Source of the DNA: Ganoderma boninense
Taxonomy: Eukaryota > Basidiomycota > Agaricomycetes > Polyporales > Polyporaceae
Assembly (NCBI GenBank): GCA_002900995.3
Contig: CM035306.1
Span: 1,178,001 to 1,242,000, forward strand
Direction: 5' to 3'
DNA: 64,000 bases
The notes under the pieces were generated by a model. The model had not been told where the DNA came from. It saw only the letters and a list, made by a program, of their open reading frames with translations, and did not search any database. Positions 11,901-23,454 of the stretch are shown here, one piece after another. The translations under genes were made by a program, and so were the position numbers. Positions within the stretch are counted from its first letter, which is position 1; every line of letters begins with the position of its first letter.

Positions 11901-13820
11901 GGAATGACTTGAGGCTCCCCAGCAGAGACCCGCTCGCCGTTCTTGTTCACAGCGAAAGGCACGTGGTAGATCTTTCCGGCAGCCCAGATGATGATTGCGT
12001 CGTCTTTAGGAGTAAATGCGAAGGATGGATAAGTCCCCATGGGAGCAGAGACGATGCTGAGGTCATATGTCAGACCATACCAGACATTGCGCAATGTCCC
12101 AGTCTCCAGGTCCCTTAGTTCGCAAGCCTGTCAGAGTATGTCCGAGGCACAAGCACTGAGTGACTCACTTAAGAACCAACGCTTCCTTGTCGCGAACTCG
12201 GCGGACGAAGGCCAGGGTGCGGCCATCGCGCGACAGTTCAGGACGGGTGGCTCCTCCTGGATTAGCGTCAACGAGGGTGGTAGTTTGCTTTGAGGTTATG
12301 TTTGTCGAGAAGATAGCGTTGATACCCTTGTAAACATCTGGGAGGATGTCAGTACATTTTTCTATCAGTTTCGACACTCTTTCGCTCACCTTTGCTGTAC
12401 TCCCAACCACCATTTGTGTCGCGTACGTTCTTTGAGTAAATGAGCGTATCGTTGCCTTTCCAGATGAACTGTTCAGGTCCGACTTGCTGGTCGCCGTAGT
12501 CCTCAGCGCCCCAACCCAACGGCAGGGTCCGACCAACCAAAAGCTTCCCACTTCCGGCTCGAATGGAGTTCGCCGATGCATGCCTAGGAATGGAGAACTC
12601 CCAAGCCTCACCCGCGCCGAGACTACGGCCAGATGTGAACCATTTCGTCGCCACAACCTTGGTGCTGTCCGGGTGAAAACGCGCGTCGGATACCCATCGG
12701 TAGGTCTCATTAGTGACGCGTTTCGCTATATCATATGTTTAGTGAGCACTAGACCTCCGCAATGATCAGACTGTCGGGGACAGAAAGTAGCGAATAAACA
12801 CGGATAAGACTGATACCTCGCCTCCAACGCGAGTATACACTGCTGTGGGTATTGTGCAGGTACGGAAAGAGGCTACGCTTTGCCAAATCTGTGCCCGAGA
12901 CCTCACATTAAGAACGCGTAGACCTGACCCTCGAGTTACTCGACATCGGCGAGTGCTCTCGCGGGGCCGTACTTGGCATGAAGATTTCATCATTCACGCA
13001 GGGTACAGATCCACACGGGTCCTAGTATGGCCACACGCCCGCAGCTACATCCGTGTCCATCCCTCCCGACAGACTGGCAAAGCATATCAGAAGCAAAGAA
13101 CGCACCATCATATCGCCCCTCGCGAAGCAGCCTGTTGTATTTCCTCTCTGGTGTCTCCTGGATGCCGCTAGCAAGAAGCTCTTCTTCCACTTCCTGGGCG
13201 TTCAACGCGTCCTCGATATCGCCTGGGGCATGGACGGGGCGGATGTCTGCGGCCGCACAGCCGTTCCACCGTTTGACCCAAATGTTCTCAACGCCAAGTC
13301 CTGCGTCGCTCCGGAAAACGAACTGTGTGCCGTCGGGGGAGAAGTGAGGGTCGGAGTCGTGGGGAACGCCCTTCAGCACAGGGACGGCACGCGCATGAGC
13401 CCCCGCGGATAGCGAAGACGCGTCGTACGCGCTCGAGGGGAGGCAGTAGATGTCGCCGAGCAGATCAAAGATGACTTCACCTGTCTTGGGGTGCACGTCG
13501 AGCCGCATCCAGGTTCCCTCCATCACATCGTACTTCAGCTTGCGGGGGAAGGGGAAGTCTGTGGAGATGTCCCAGGGGGTCTGCTCGCGAAGCGGCCAAA
13601 TATCGTCCCGCCATTCATGCGCGGGGTCGGCGAGATCGGCGGACTGAGAAGAGATGGGGGTACTGAACAGACCAGCGGGAGCCCAAGATGTGGGGTAGAG
13701 CGTAGAGAGAAGCGCAAGGGAGGACAGGAGCAACGCGGTCTTCACTAGGCGGGTCCTCGGTGTGCGCGCATACATCGCAGACACATGCTGGACCCCGTAG
13801 TAGCCGCGTTTCTCATCCAT
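8977..13820 (-). CDS. TolB-like beta-propeller / amidohydrolase fusion protein (1,288 aa)
   Basis: Thirteen exons with consistent phase and no frameshift: complement(8977..9231, 9289..9440, 9492..9559, 9608..9776, 9834..9873, 9923..9986, 10039..10266, 10324..10444, 10501..10896, 10960..12113, 12169..12337, 12390..12725, 13106..13820). Residues ~23-42 form one hydrophobic segment (signal anchor), so the protein is probably membrane-tethered or secreted. Residues ~90-800 carry repeated propeller strands (HFSPDGTQFVF, ARFHPDSTKV, RPELSRDGRTLAF, ITWSADGSKLFWF). Residues ~870-1288 are an amidohydrolase: YVVPGFIDVHAHW with the H-x-H metal pair (~934/936), VEHALP, KAHIGAHGEPP, and the C-terminal SLTPGKLADFVV typical of imidazolonepropionase/dipeptidase relatives. 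It probably hydrolyses a C-N bond; substrate unknown. Intron 1 is long (380 nt) and I cannot exclude a small extra exon there. The start is the ATG at 13820; a GTG slightly upstream is not a plausible nuclear start. Confidence 0.9.
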
Positions 13821-14418
13821 CCTGGGCACCTTCCAACGTCACTGGGATCGCGCATGTCTGTGAGCTCAGGACGCTTATCTCAAACGAATTCAGACCGTAA
13901 CATACAGTCGCCAGGCAATCTTGCGTAGGAGGAGGTCGTATAGGGTGGTAAGGAGATGAGAGTCGTCTGAGAGGGAACAGTCTCTCACCCGCCCCTCAGT
14001 GTTCCTACCCACGACGTGCATTGACGCGTGCTTGCCATCGTCGACGTCGTGCGACATTCCCAGCTCGGCGCTGAGCGTTAGTACACGTTTACGTAACAGA
14101 AACTCTTCCGACGTTGTATGTAAAGTGAAGACCAACTCTAGCGTTACTAGTTCTACATTTACTCTTTCCGCCTTTCACAAGTCTTTCCAGTGTTTCTCCC
14201 CATTAGCAAACTTGGACGCCCACGCGTAAGTAAGTACTCACGACAGGAGAGGCTCTCCGTGCGAGCCAATGAGATCAAGGGAACGATGTGCTTACGATAG
14301 GGGAATCTCGGGAAGCCAAGAACTCATGACCAGTGGAAGCACAAGCAGAGCATAAATAGGCCAACAATGCGAATCATGTCATAAACCCGACCTTCTCCTC
14401 GAGCCACATACTGCCACA
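13821..14418. other. Divergent promoter region
   Basis: Between the start codons of the amidohydrolase (minus) and the MIF homolog (plus); no gene seen. Confidence 0.5.
14352..14359 (+). promoter_or_regulatory. TATA box of the MIF homolog
   Basis: ATAAATAG about 60 bases upstream of the ATG at 14419. Confidence 0.45.
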
Positions 14419-15017
14419 ATGCCCGCCATCGAACTCAGGACCAACGTTTCCGTCGCTGACCCCAAGGCGTTCGTGAAGGAGCTCTCCAAGGCAAGGTGGT
14501 CCACCGATAACAACCCACATTCTCACTGACGCCGGCATCATGCTATAGTTCTCCGCAGACACTCTGGCAAAGCCTGAAGCTTACATTGGCGTCCACCTCG
14601 TCCACGACCAGAACATGATGTTCGGAGGCTCTTTTGATGGTGCATTCCTGCTCTCGATCGTGCGTGACGTTCCTCCTGCCCATCTGCATGCTTGGCCTGA
14701 AAGGCGCCATCGCTCCTCTAGACGAGCCTGGACAACCTCCCACCTGAGAACACGGAGAAGTTCTCTAAGCTTTTCGCTACCTACATTCAGGAGAAGCTAG
14801 GCGTGGCTCACGACCGGGGCTACATGTGAGAAGTCCTCTCGCGCCGCTCGTTCTGCATGTTCCTGACGGTATATTCGTAGTGTCTTCACCGACCCGGGAA
14901 GGGCGAACATTGGGTGCGCTCCCGTCCCAGCACTGCGCTGAATGGCGCAATTGTCTGACCAATCGTTCCCATAGGTTCCAATCGACCACCTTCGCTACCA
15001 TCTTCGGCAAACAGTGA
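14419..15017 (+). CDS. MIF/D-dopachrome tautomerase-like protein
   Basis: Five ex ons give 120 residues, the MIF family size: 14419..14490, 14549..14659, 14722..14825, 14881..14913, 14975..15017. The family's catalytic Pro directly follows the initiator Met (MPAIEL). Further hallmarks are AYIGVHLVHDQNMMFGGS (human MIF region around YIAVHVVPDQ), GVAHDRGYI, an ANIG motif and the C-terminal STTFATIFG. It should form a trimeric tautomerase; the physiological substrate in fungi is unknown. The CxxC redox motif of animal MIF (residues 57-60) is absent: here the position reads FLLS. Intron 1 begins GCAAGG rather than GT, and only this GC-AG intron keeps the frame. No signal peptide, as in MIF elsewhere. 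Confidence 0.9.
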
Positions 15018-16334
15018 TGAAGGAAGACGAAGACGCGAAGTTCGAGGAACAAGATGGCGGGATTCACAGAAGTCGCGTCACATGTGTACGAATATCCCAG
15101 CTCGATTATCCAGCCGCACGCGTTTTTCGCTGTGGATGACTGTCTACATTCGCGGACTGAAACCAGCATCTGATCCTCAGTCCGAGCTGACCCTTCGAGA
15201 TCCATGACTGCTCCCAGTCGCCCTGTGGCCATCTCGTTCCAAAACTGGCAGCATGCTCTCCGTCTTGCTGATCGTTCATCGATTCATCTACTCATCCCAG
15301 GCCTTCTTGGACTCCTCGCGTGCCAAAGGCATCATTATCATGGCATTCGCCGTATTTATCGACCTGGTCTAAGTGCTACAACTAATAATGGCATTGGTCG
15401 TTCACGTTCAGCGCTCGGGCACCTCTCTGGTGATCGATCCGACGATATCTGCGCCCAAGTCGTCGAAGTGCGTCTCAAGTTGTTCCTGACACGTTCGGTC
15501 ATTCTGGTGGCCGGAAGCATCATAATACTTGCCGGTTAAGACCGCGAAGCGCGAGGGTGGAAAGCGGTGAGTTTGTAGCCCATGAACTCTGCGCAACACA
15601 TTTGGTGCTTTAAGTACGGCTTCCGCGTGGTGGAATTCTCTGCACTCGAAGAAATATTGAAACGTGATTGCTGCTGACGGGTCTGAACCACCATCCGCTA
15701 TCCTTGCGTCGCTATCCTTGTGTCGCTGAACGCAGGTTGAGCCGATGGGTGCCTGTGGCCAATGTCTTATCGCATCTCACAATCCGGGCCGGCAGTTATG
15801 AGTTCATGGAAATAAGTAAGCAGTTCTGTTCAAGCCCGAAGCAACGTCAAAACGCGATGGTCCTCATCGCGCCGCGCCGAAGAAGCCGACGGAAACCGGA
15901 AGCCATATGCATGAGCGGTGAGGTCTGATGCTTCTTAGTGGCTTGATACTTCCCTCTGACATACATCGTATACCGGCGGACGTGGTGGTCACTGTTCGCT
16001 CTATACTGCTGAAGCTTTGAAGCACCGCTGATATTTGCTGGTCTCTTAGGGCTCTTAAGTTGGGGCTGGATCGGTCTTTTATCTCGATCGGAAGCCATCC
16101 CTAGAATGGTGGAGCCCGTGGATGGTGGGCGTCGCTCTGCGGGCTTGGGCGAAACGCCAATTTGAATGAGGATGGTACCCTCGACCACTTGCCTTGTCCA
16201 TGCCCCCCATCCACGGCAACTCTGAGTTCAAGTTTGAAACCTCCTAAGCGTTTGCTGTCGCTATATTTCTGTTACTCAATCGTTCACAATATCTTTCCCT
16301 CTCTGGCGATTGACCGCGCGCGGAATACGCCACG
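15018..16334. other. Intergenic, no gene seen
   Basis: About 1.3 kb between the MIF homolog and the P450. Open frames on both strands are short, domain-free and lack coding-like continuity. Confidence 0.45.
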
Positions 16335-18595
16335 ATGGTGGCGACTGCTCAACCCTCTCTTCTCCAGATCGCCACGCATGTCGCGCCGATGGCTTTGGTG
16401 CGTCGTGGCCGTACAGTTGAGATACCAGTGTATTGATCGCACAGCAGATTGGGCACCAAATATTCCGCCTTTATGAATCATACTCTCCTCCGATACACGC
16501 TCTCCTGCTCCTCGGACCTCCTGCGCTAGCAGCAACATATTGGACGTCATGGCTGTCGACAGGAGACATCTTCGAGATGTTTACAATGTGTCTCCTCATT
16601 CACTCGGTGACCCTCGCGTCGTCCATCGTCGTCTACCGCCTATCTCCCTTTCATCCACTGGCGGGCTATCCAGGACCGTTTCTCCGGAGAGTATCCATGC
16701 TCATTCCGGCCTACATGGCCACTCAAGGAAACCTCAACGTGAACATCAAAGCGCTACATGATATCTACGGCGATGTCATCCGCACTGGTGCGTGGCGTAT
16801 CTCCGTGGCCTTGAAATATAACCGAAATGACGCCCCCCGCGGCGCTCGCAGGTCCGAATGAGCTCCATGTCCGAGACCCTTCAATCCTCTCTTCGCTTTG
16901 GGCGATTCCGAGGGGCCCTAGTAAATACCTCTCGCCACAGCCGGAATGCACAGAGTACCCCGGGGTCTGACCAGTGACTTTTGTGATTACTCCTCAGGTT
17001 TCATTGGTGTGTCTCTGTCGCAGACCAAGATTCCAATGACGGGCATCCGGGACCCTGAAGAGCATCACCGGAGACGGCGGCCATGGAACAGAGGACTAGC
17101 CCCTGGCGCGCTCCGGGAGTACGATCACCTCATCACGACGCGAGTGCAGCAGCTCGTGCGTAGGCTGGAGGAGCAAGATGGCCGCGAGGTGATATTGGGA
17201 AAGTGGTTCTACTACTTCTCGTAAGTGGCGTACGACCACTCTCGAGCTCTAGCATGAACATTGTTGACGCTTGGTGATCAGATACGATTTCATGTGCGAC
17301 ATGGCGTAAGCTTTGTTTCGGATGCTCTCTACCTCTACCTCCGTGGCTCAGGATATGATGACAGCTTTGGCGGTGGATCTGAGCTCCTGCGCGACGGAGA
17401 GAGGGACAACTTCTGGTCTATCCTAGAGAAGGGTCTCGTGTAGGTGTTTCCCGGCTTCGCATGGCTATCATATGTTGCTAAATCGGCTACCGTGACCCAG
17501 GTTCGCTGTGTTCTTTGCCCGCGTCCCGTGGCTGGGACCCTACGTGGGTTATATTCCAGGCGCAGGACGCGCCCTCGGAGTGCTCCAGTCTCGCTCCAGA
17601 GAGTTCACCTTGAAACGCATCCAGCGTGGATCGACCACCCGAGACCTTTTCCACTACTTGGTACGTACCCTTGGTTTGGCATAGAGTGGTCAACTTTTGC
17701 ATGGTGCTGATCTTGTAGACATCGACAGAACAACGAAGATCTCCCGAATCGCCCGCCACCGCCTACGAATCACGTTGTCGACGACGGCATATTGGCAATC
17801 GTCGCAGGATCAGACACGACTGCAGTCGCGCTCACCAATCTCTTCTACTGCATCCTCACGGATCCGGAAGTCTTTTCGACTCTACAAGCGGAGGTCGACA
17901 AGTTCTACCCCCTCAGCGAGGACGGGTTCAGCTCAAAGTACCATCGCGACATGGTATACCTCCAAGCAGTGATGTAAGCAACGAGGATGCGAACAAGCAT
18001 AAGTTTGTGTTGACTGTGCCCCACAGCAACGAGGCCCTCCGTCTGTTCCCTCCTTTGCCTGGTGGTGCTCAGCGCCAAGTACCACCGCACGCAACACCTG
18101 TTGTCGCTGGAACTCGGTGCGTACTTGCCTCCTGCTCCCGCAACTGTTCTAACTTATGCTCCCCATGCGTTGACAACTGCGCACCCACTCAGGCACATCC
18201 CACCAGGGACGATCGTATGGATCCACCCGTACTCCGTGCAGCGCCACGCACGAAGCTTCACCCTCCCCGGCGTGTTCTGGCCCGAGCGGTGGCTGATCGC
18301 GTCGGGCCATGTCCGCCTCGAAAACGCGCGAGCCCCGCGGGGCCACAACGCCGTCCTAGCTGAGGACTTCGTTCACAACGAAGACGCGTTCATCCCCTTC
18401 GGTCACGGACCGTGGAACTGTGTCGGGCGAGGCCTGGCGTTGCAAGAGGTGCGCACCGTTGTGTGCGCGCTGATACAGAGGTTCGAGTTCAGTCTCCGTG
18501 AAGGATGGGATCCGAAGGAATTCGAGAAGGGCATGAAGTGCTATGTCTCGACGGGGCGGCCGACCTTGCCGGTGCTTCTCCGTCCCCGGACATAG
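16335..18595 (+). CDS. Cytochrome P450 monooxygenase (564 aa)
   Basis: Membrane-anchored heme-thiolate oxidase. Ten exons, all phases consistent: 16335..16397, 16445..16787, 16852..16920, 16998..17220, 17282..17305, 17365..17439, 17501..17660, 17729..17973, 18027..18116, 18193..18595. Two hydrophobic stretches near residues 35-75 form the N-terminal anchor, followed by PLAGYPGPF. Helix I carries AGSDTTA (~345), the K-helix ExxR is NEALRL (~403), PERW is at ~461, and the heme loop FGHGPWNCVGRG places the axial Cys at ~507. WNRGL near 235 matches the helix-C WxxxR region of this clade. The first exon is inferred: it supplies the only in-frame ATG and ends at a GTGCGT donor. The family resembles agaricomycete CYP512/CYP5144-type proteins, but I cannot assign it firmly. 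No partner biosynthetic genes are visible, so the substrate is open. Confidence 0.92.
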
Positions 18596-18834
18596 GAGCT
18601 CGCGAACCGCTTTAGTAGCTGGTATATTACGCTTGCTTCCAGTTGGTTGTTGGCTATCGTCCTTGCGGATGAGTCTAGCTGTGCCGCGTCTCCTGACATA
18701 GAATAGAAGAACTTCGCGTCTTCGCCATTCACTGAGGTGTGCTTCAAAGAAGATGGTGAATATCTACTACAACAAGACGATAGATCTCGTAGCAATACAA
18801 TCAATGTCCACACGAGGCGATCGACGTTAAAGTC

Positions 18835-19406
18835 TCAAAGCTTCGCGGGTGGCATAGGAGGTATGCTATGTGGCAAAGTCAGACAAAGGTAGTACCAACA
18901 GTCAGCCATAGAGACCCACTTTGAGATCTGCTTGTGCACGTTCGACGCAAGCCGCCTCGCCCAGTTGCGCGCATCCAGGTGCGGAATATATCCTTCCTGA
19001 AACGACGCGAGGGGGAGGACCTCCGGCCGGAAGCGCAGACGCGTCAGGTGGTCGCGCAGTTCGTCGCCTGGATCCGAAGTCGACGCCGAACGAGCGCTCA
19101 AATCAGCCCTCGACACTTCCGGCTCGTCGTCACAAGAAAAATACGCACCTGACGGAGCGTAGCGGAAAGAGGGGTCTTGCGAAAGCCAGTAACGGTACAA
19201 CACCCACGACGGGCCGTCGAACTCGCCCCCGTCGCCCATCCTAGGGGGCATGCCTACCGCCCGCGCGGCATCCACGGCGGCGGCCTCCTGTAGGCCGCAG
19301 TTGTAGAACGCTTGTAAGGGCGGGTACAGGCACGTCAGATATACGCCAGTGCTCTTATCTTCAGCCACAAAAACCTCCACTTACCTCTGATTGCCTCTTG
19401 GGACAT
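18835..19406 (-). CDS. Hypothetical protein, model uncertain
   Basis: A 180-codon open frame (18835..19374) has coding-like composition (acidic/aromatic mix, for example GPSWVLYRYWLSQDPSFRYA) and ends in PPAKL. It has no in-frame ATG near its start. The nearest ATG, at 19406 (MSQEAIRG), is in another frame, so either one base is missing near 19375-19385 or an upstream exon exists; a candidate upstream ATG exon is at 19854 (MSLVQARLAAL). I recognise no domain. It lies tail-to-tail with the P450, 240 bases away. Confidence 0.4.
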
Positions 19407-21792
19407 GGTGGATAGAGATAGGGGACGTCCTTAATCAGGGGAGGAAGGTTTTCCTTCTGCGCGTGGCACGAGTCCTGCCTATAACCCGTCGAGCTCCGAC
19501 TGAAAGCGCGCGCTCGCTGTCCCCGGTGGTCATGGTGTCGCTGTGTGCCCGGGAAAGGGATTGCGCATGCGTGCACTCGGTTTTGCGGAGGATCATTGCG
19601 GAACGTGCGTGACCAAACCTTGGACGCTTCTTGACATTGTCGTTGACATTCAGAGGGACTCTCATTGATCCGGGGAGCCGGGGATGGGGTCCAGACGATG
19701 TGTAAATCACCCCGGAGAAGATGCATATTCGTAATGCGGAGAAGTGGGGAGCAATTTCAATATGCGCATCATAGCAGTCAGGAGCTTTAGCTTTCGGTTC
19801 AGATTCGTTTAGGAGAGGGGGGAGGGCAGCAAGACGAGCCTGCACTAGAGACATCGAGGAAAGAAGTCAGGATGTACGATGATGAGGATGGATGGAAAGG
19901 AAAGGCTGATGACTGGAAGCGCATAACTGACAACATGATCCCGGCCAGCGCGTCGCCCATCACACAAGCGACAAGGCTCGGCCTCTGAGCACACGGTCGC
20001 CTTTAGCCAAGAGTTTGCCGACATTCACTTTTGACTTTCATCCTCGAATCAGAGCTCGCGGTCCGTTCGCATGAAGATCAATGCTACGTACAATTCCCGG
20101 TTCGCCGTAGCCTCAGCCTGACGCCTCGAACTTCGGGACCGACCACTCGTGTTCCTCGATTCTTTCATTCTCTTGAAAGAGCTATAAGTAGCATGTCAAT
20201 TGAGATTCGACTTGGCTCATCTGCTCGGAGATTGTAGCGCGGGGAGTGTGTTGTTATGCTTGACATCAACACGATGGGGAGCTTCGCGACTACCCGAGAG
20301 AAGTAGATGCTGAGGCACTGACCGGGGCGTGTTGTTATTGACAACGCGCTTGCTGGACGGATCGTGTGCAAAAACTGTGAAAACTGCGGATATTCGCAAT
20401 GATGACGTGCCACTGCCAGCGCGCGGAGAGGCCTTGACGATCCATGCATTATGCGGATGGATGAAGACTTGGAGTCACTAAGTAGGCTTGGTTGACGGTG
20501 GTTGAGAGCCCTGTGGGAGTGATTGTACGGTCTGCGACCTCGACGCTGGCCGCTGGCCACGATGCATACAAACTAGCTGAGCTCGCTGCCTTCAAATGAA
20601 CAAGGTGCGAGAATGGTGAAAGTGAGTACAGGGCAATATAGCAGGAGCATCGTGTGGAAACGACGTACCTGTTTTTAAGAAACACGAGACGACGAACCCG
20701 GTTTGCCAACGACAGCAGAACGGACATTCAGTTAGCTCCCAAGTGCATCCTAGTCTCGATCGAAAGCAATTTGAGGAAAGGCTGCAATAAGTACATTATT
20801 CACATCCGGCGGTGTGGGTTACGTCGCACTCACCATCCACTGGCACAAGTTTTACTCATGATCATTGTACGACCTCAGCGTAGTATTCCCCGCAGTGGCG
20901 ACCTACGGATGCCGCTTTTGGCAGCTTGCGACAACGAACCACACCATTACCTCAATGTGCACCACTCTCATAATATCTTGGCGGCAACAGGAGAGGTTCA
21001 CTCGGGGACTGGAGAGGTGGTCGAGGTGGTCGTGGTGTCGGAACCGTCCAGCCCGCATTTGGATACAGAGACGCCTGTAAATTGTCGAACGTGGGAATTG
21101 CGTCGGTAGCAGCCAAGGCCCAACTTGCCCTCTTGTTGCTTTCGCTGCTTACCCCGCTACGTGCTTACGATCCCAGGTATATGAAACTCTCAAACTGCTA
21201 CAGAAAATATTAAGGTTACAATACGGTGAGCAGTATTAGTGCTGGTGATTGAGTCGTGGGAGGACTCACAGCCGACAGGTCTCGCGAAGAGGTACTTGCT
21301 ACCTTTTACCATCTCCAGAAGCAGGCACACCATCTAGTTTCCACTCAGGGACTCCTACGGGATGATGGTTACTTAATACTTTGTAATCCTACAGGTCTGG
21401 CGCTGAGCGAATCCGGACTTCGTGGTGCTGGTCTCTGACGAAGTTTCTCTCTGCCGACGCAAAAGACAAAGAAAACAATCTCCGCAGGCATTTTCGATAT
21501 CGAACAGATCCATAACGCATGCACAAAGTAAATTGAAAAAGTCCAAACTCCCCAGGCACACGCTCGTAAGTATCCGAAAGACAAGTCCTTTTTGAACAAC
21601 ACAGCCCTTCTTCGCCACTTCGACGCCACTCAAATCCTTCTGATATATATGTAAGGTACAGAACCTACCGGATCTCAATATTCACCGCGAAGAGAACCTG
21701 CCACCACCAACCCAGATTACTTTTCTGTGCCTCACTAGACCTTGTGCTTACTTCCACTCTACAGGCGACGTCCTCCGTTCGCTCGGTTCTAG
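19407..21792. other. Gene-poor stretch
   Basis: About 2.4 kb. Apart from a possible 5' exon of the preceding hypothetical gene (around 19.7-19.85 kb, minus) I see no supportable gene. The right end should contain the promoter of the F-box-like gene; a TATATAT run lies near 21645. Confidence 0.4.
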
Positions 21793-23454
21793 ATGTCGCC
21801 GAAACTGTGTGCAGCTTCTCTCCTCCAGGAGACCGTCGACTCGCGGGACGATGGATGCCTCGGATCGCACATAGGACATCTTGCCACAAACACATCCCTC
21901 CAGTCATGCCCAGCTCTGCCACTCGAGCTCGAATACATGGTCATCGACCATCTGCATGAGGACATAGTCTCCCTCAAAGCGGCCTCTCTGGTTTGCAAAG
22001 ACTGGACCACAGCCGCCCGTCGGCATCTGTTCCATACCATCCAGCTCACTGGTGTGAACCAGCTCCTTCGCTTCTCCGCCGACGTCCCTCTTATCCCAGA
22101 TATCCGCGAGAGCGTCCAAGTGCTGGAAATTTGCGGCAAAGAAGACCAGTCCCTGGCCCCACCTCAACCTCTGTCAATATATGCCAACTTCGTCATCGAC
22201 ACTGTCGCTTCTATGCCGAGGCTGCTCGAGGTGCACTTCGCCGGCGTGCCGATGGCGTTCACGCCATTCGCGATCAACCCTCCCCTTCGCCCCTCATTAA
22301 CCCTCCTGACTTATGTGATGAGGGACTGCTCCCCAGAAGACTTCCAGTGCATGCTCCATATCATAGGCCTGTTCTCTGAGATTTCCTCAGTCGTTTTTGC
22401 GATCCGAGCGAGGGACATCGATGGACAAGCCATGGCCCCGCCCGAACACCTCCTGCAAGCAGGCGCGCTCCCGCCTTACGGTCCGGTGAAGCTTCGCTGT
22501 CTTAAAATCATGGCCCTCGAATACCACTGGCTTGCGCTGCTTCTCAGTGCCCTGCGTCACGTCGGTGCCCTACAAGATCCTAGGTTAGAAGTCCATCTAT
22601 GGCGCAATGGGGACCATGCAGCTGTGGCCATTGACGGGCCTTCGGCAGCACGCATGTCTTTAGAAGGGTATGGTGCCTTCTTCCGGGGGTTGGGCTCTGC
22701 CGTCCTCCTCCTCGAAGTAGACCTCCTGCACCTCATCGCAGCCACACAAGAAGGTAAAGCGAACAGTGATGATGCCTCGGGCTGACACATGCTCACAACT
22801 CACATCCAGAGCTCAGCGGCACCTTGTCCAAGGCCCTCGGCCTGTCCGCGTTGACGAACCTCAGGTGGCTATCCCTGTACCTCGACGTCCCGAACGATCT
22901 CGACGACGCACAAGTTATCCTTACGGCCGCGCTCCGCGCCTACACCGAGATCTTCGCCACGACCCCCTTCCCCGCGCTCAACGTCGTGTCCCTCCACCTC
23001 ATCGCGGACGGCGACGAGGACGAAGGCGAGATCTTCTGCAATCTGGACTGGTCCCCGCTGGCGTCCGCGCTCCTCAGCCTCCCCGCGCTCCTCAGGTTCG
23101 GGATCCGCGTGCGGTGCAATAGGCCCCGCCCGCCCATGTGCGGCCGCTACTTGCAAGACCTGATGCCGCTACACGAAAGCTCTCCTTCCACGTCGAGGTG
23201 AGTCTCGAGGCTTTTTACGCACATACTGCACGTTTGCAAAAGCAAGTTACGCACACGCACGCCGCTGACGTTTCGATAGGAAGAGATCGCGGAATACTAG
23301 CGGAGGGGCGGCAATAAGCGAGTGCGGCCGCAGCGGCGGAGACAGCGATCGACGCGAGGAGAACGACAGCACTCCTTCTAACTACGCGGGGGCGGGAAGC
23401 GACGGCGGAGAACCCGCGGAGGACGGCTTCGGGAAATCCGTCGGACCTGAGTGA
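21793..23454 (+). CDS. F-box-like / leucine-rich protein
   Basis: Putative substrate adaptor of an SCF ubiquitin ligase. Exons 21793..22753, 22810..23197 and 23280..23454. Residues ~41-80 form an F-box-like motif (LPLELEYMVIDHLHEDIVSL followed by VCKDW and RRHLFHTI), the standard agaricomycete arrangement. The rest is leucine-rich without clear repeats. The 3' end is doubtful. As read, exon 3 gives a low-complexity Ser/Gly/Glu tail to 23454. If one base were missing near 23164-23170, the reading would instead be RKLSFHVEEIAEY and stop at 23300, which looks much more like a natural end. The second F-box-like gene is at 55733. Confidence 0.78.

Noticed and set aside
12766..12993. Possible extra exon in the long first intron of the amidohydrolase
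   Set aside because: The 13106-12725 junction already gives continuous family-like sequence (RYDAKRVTNETYRW); the extra frame adds nothing recognisable.
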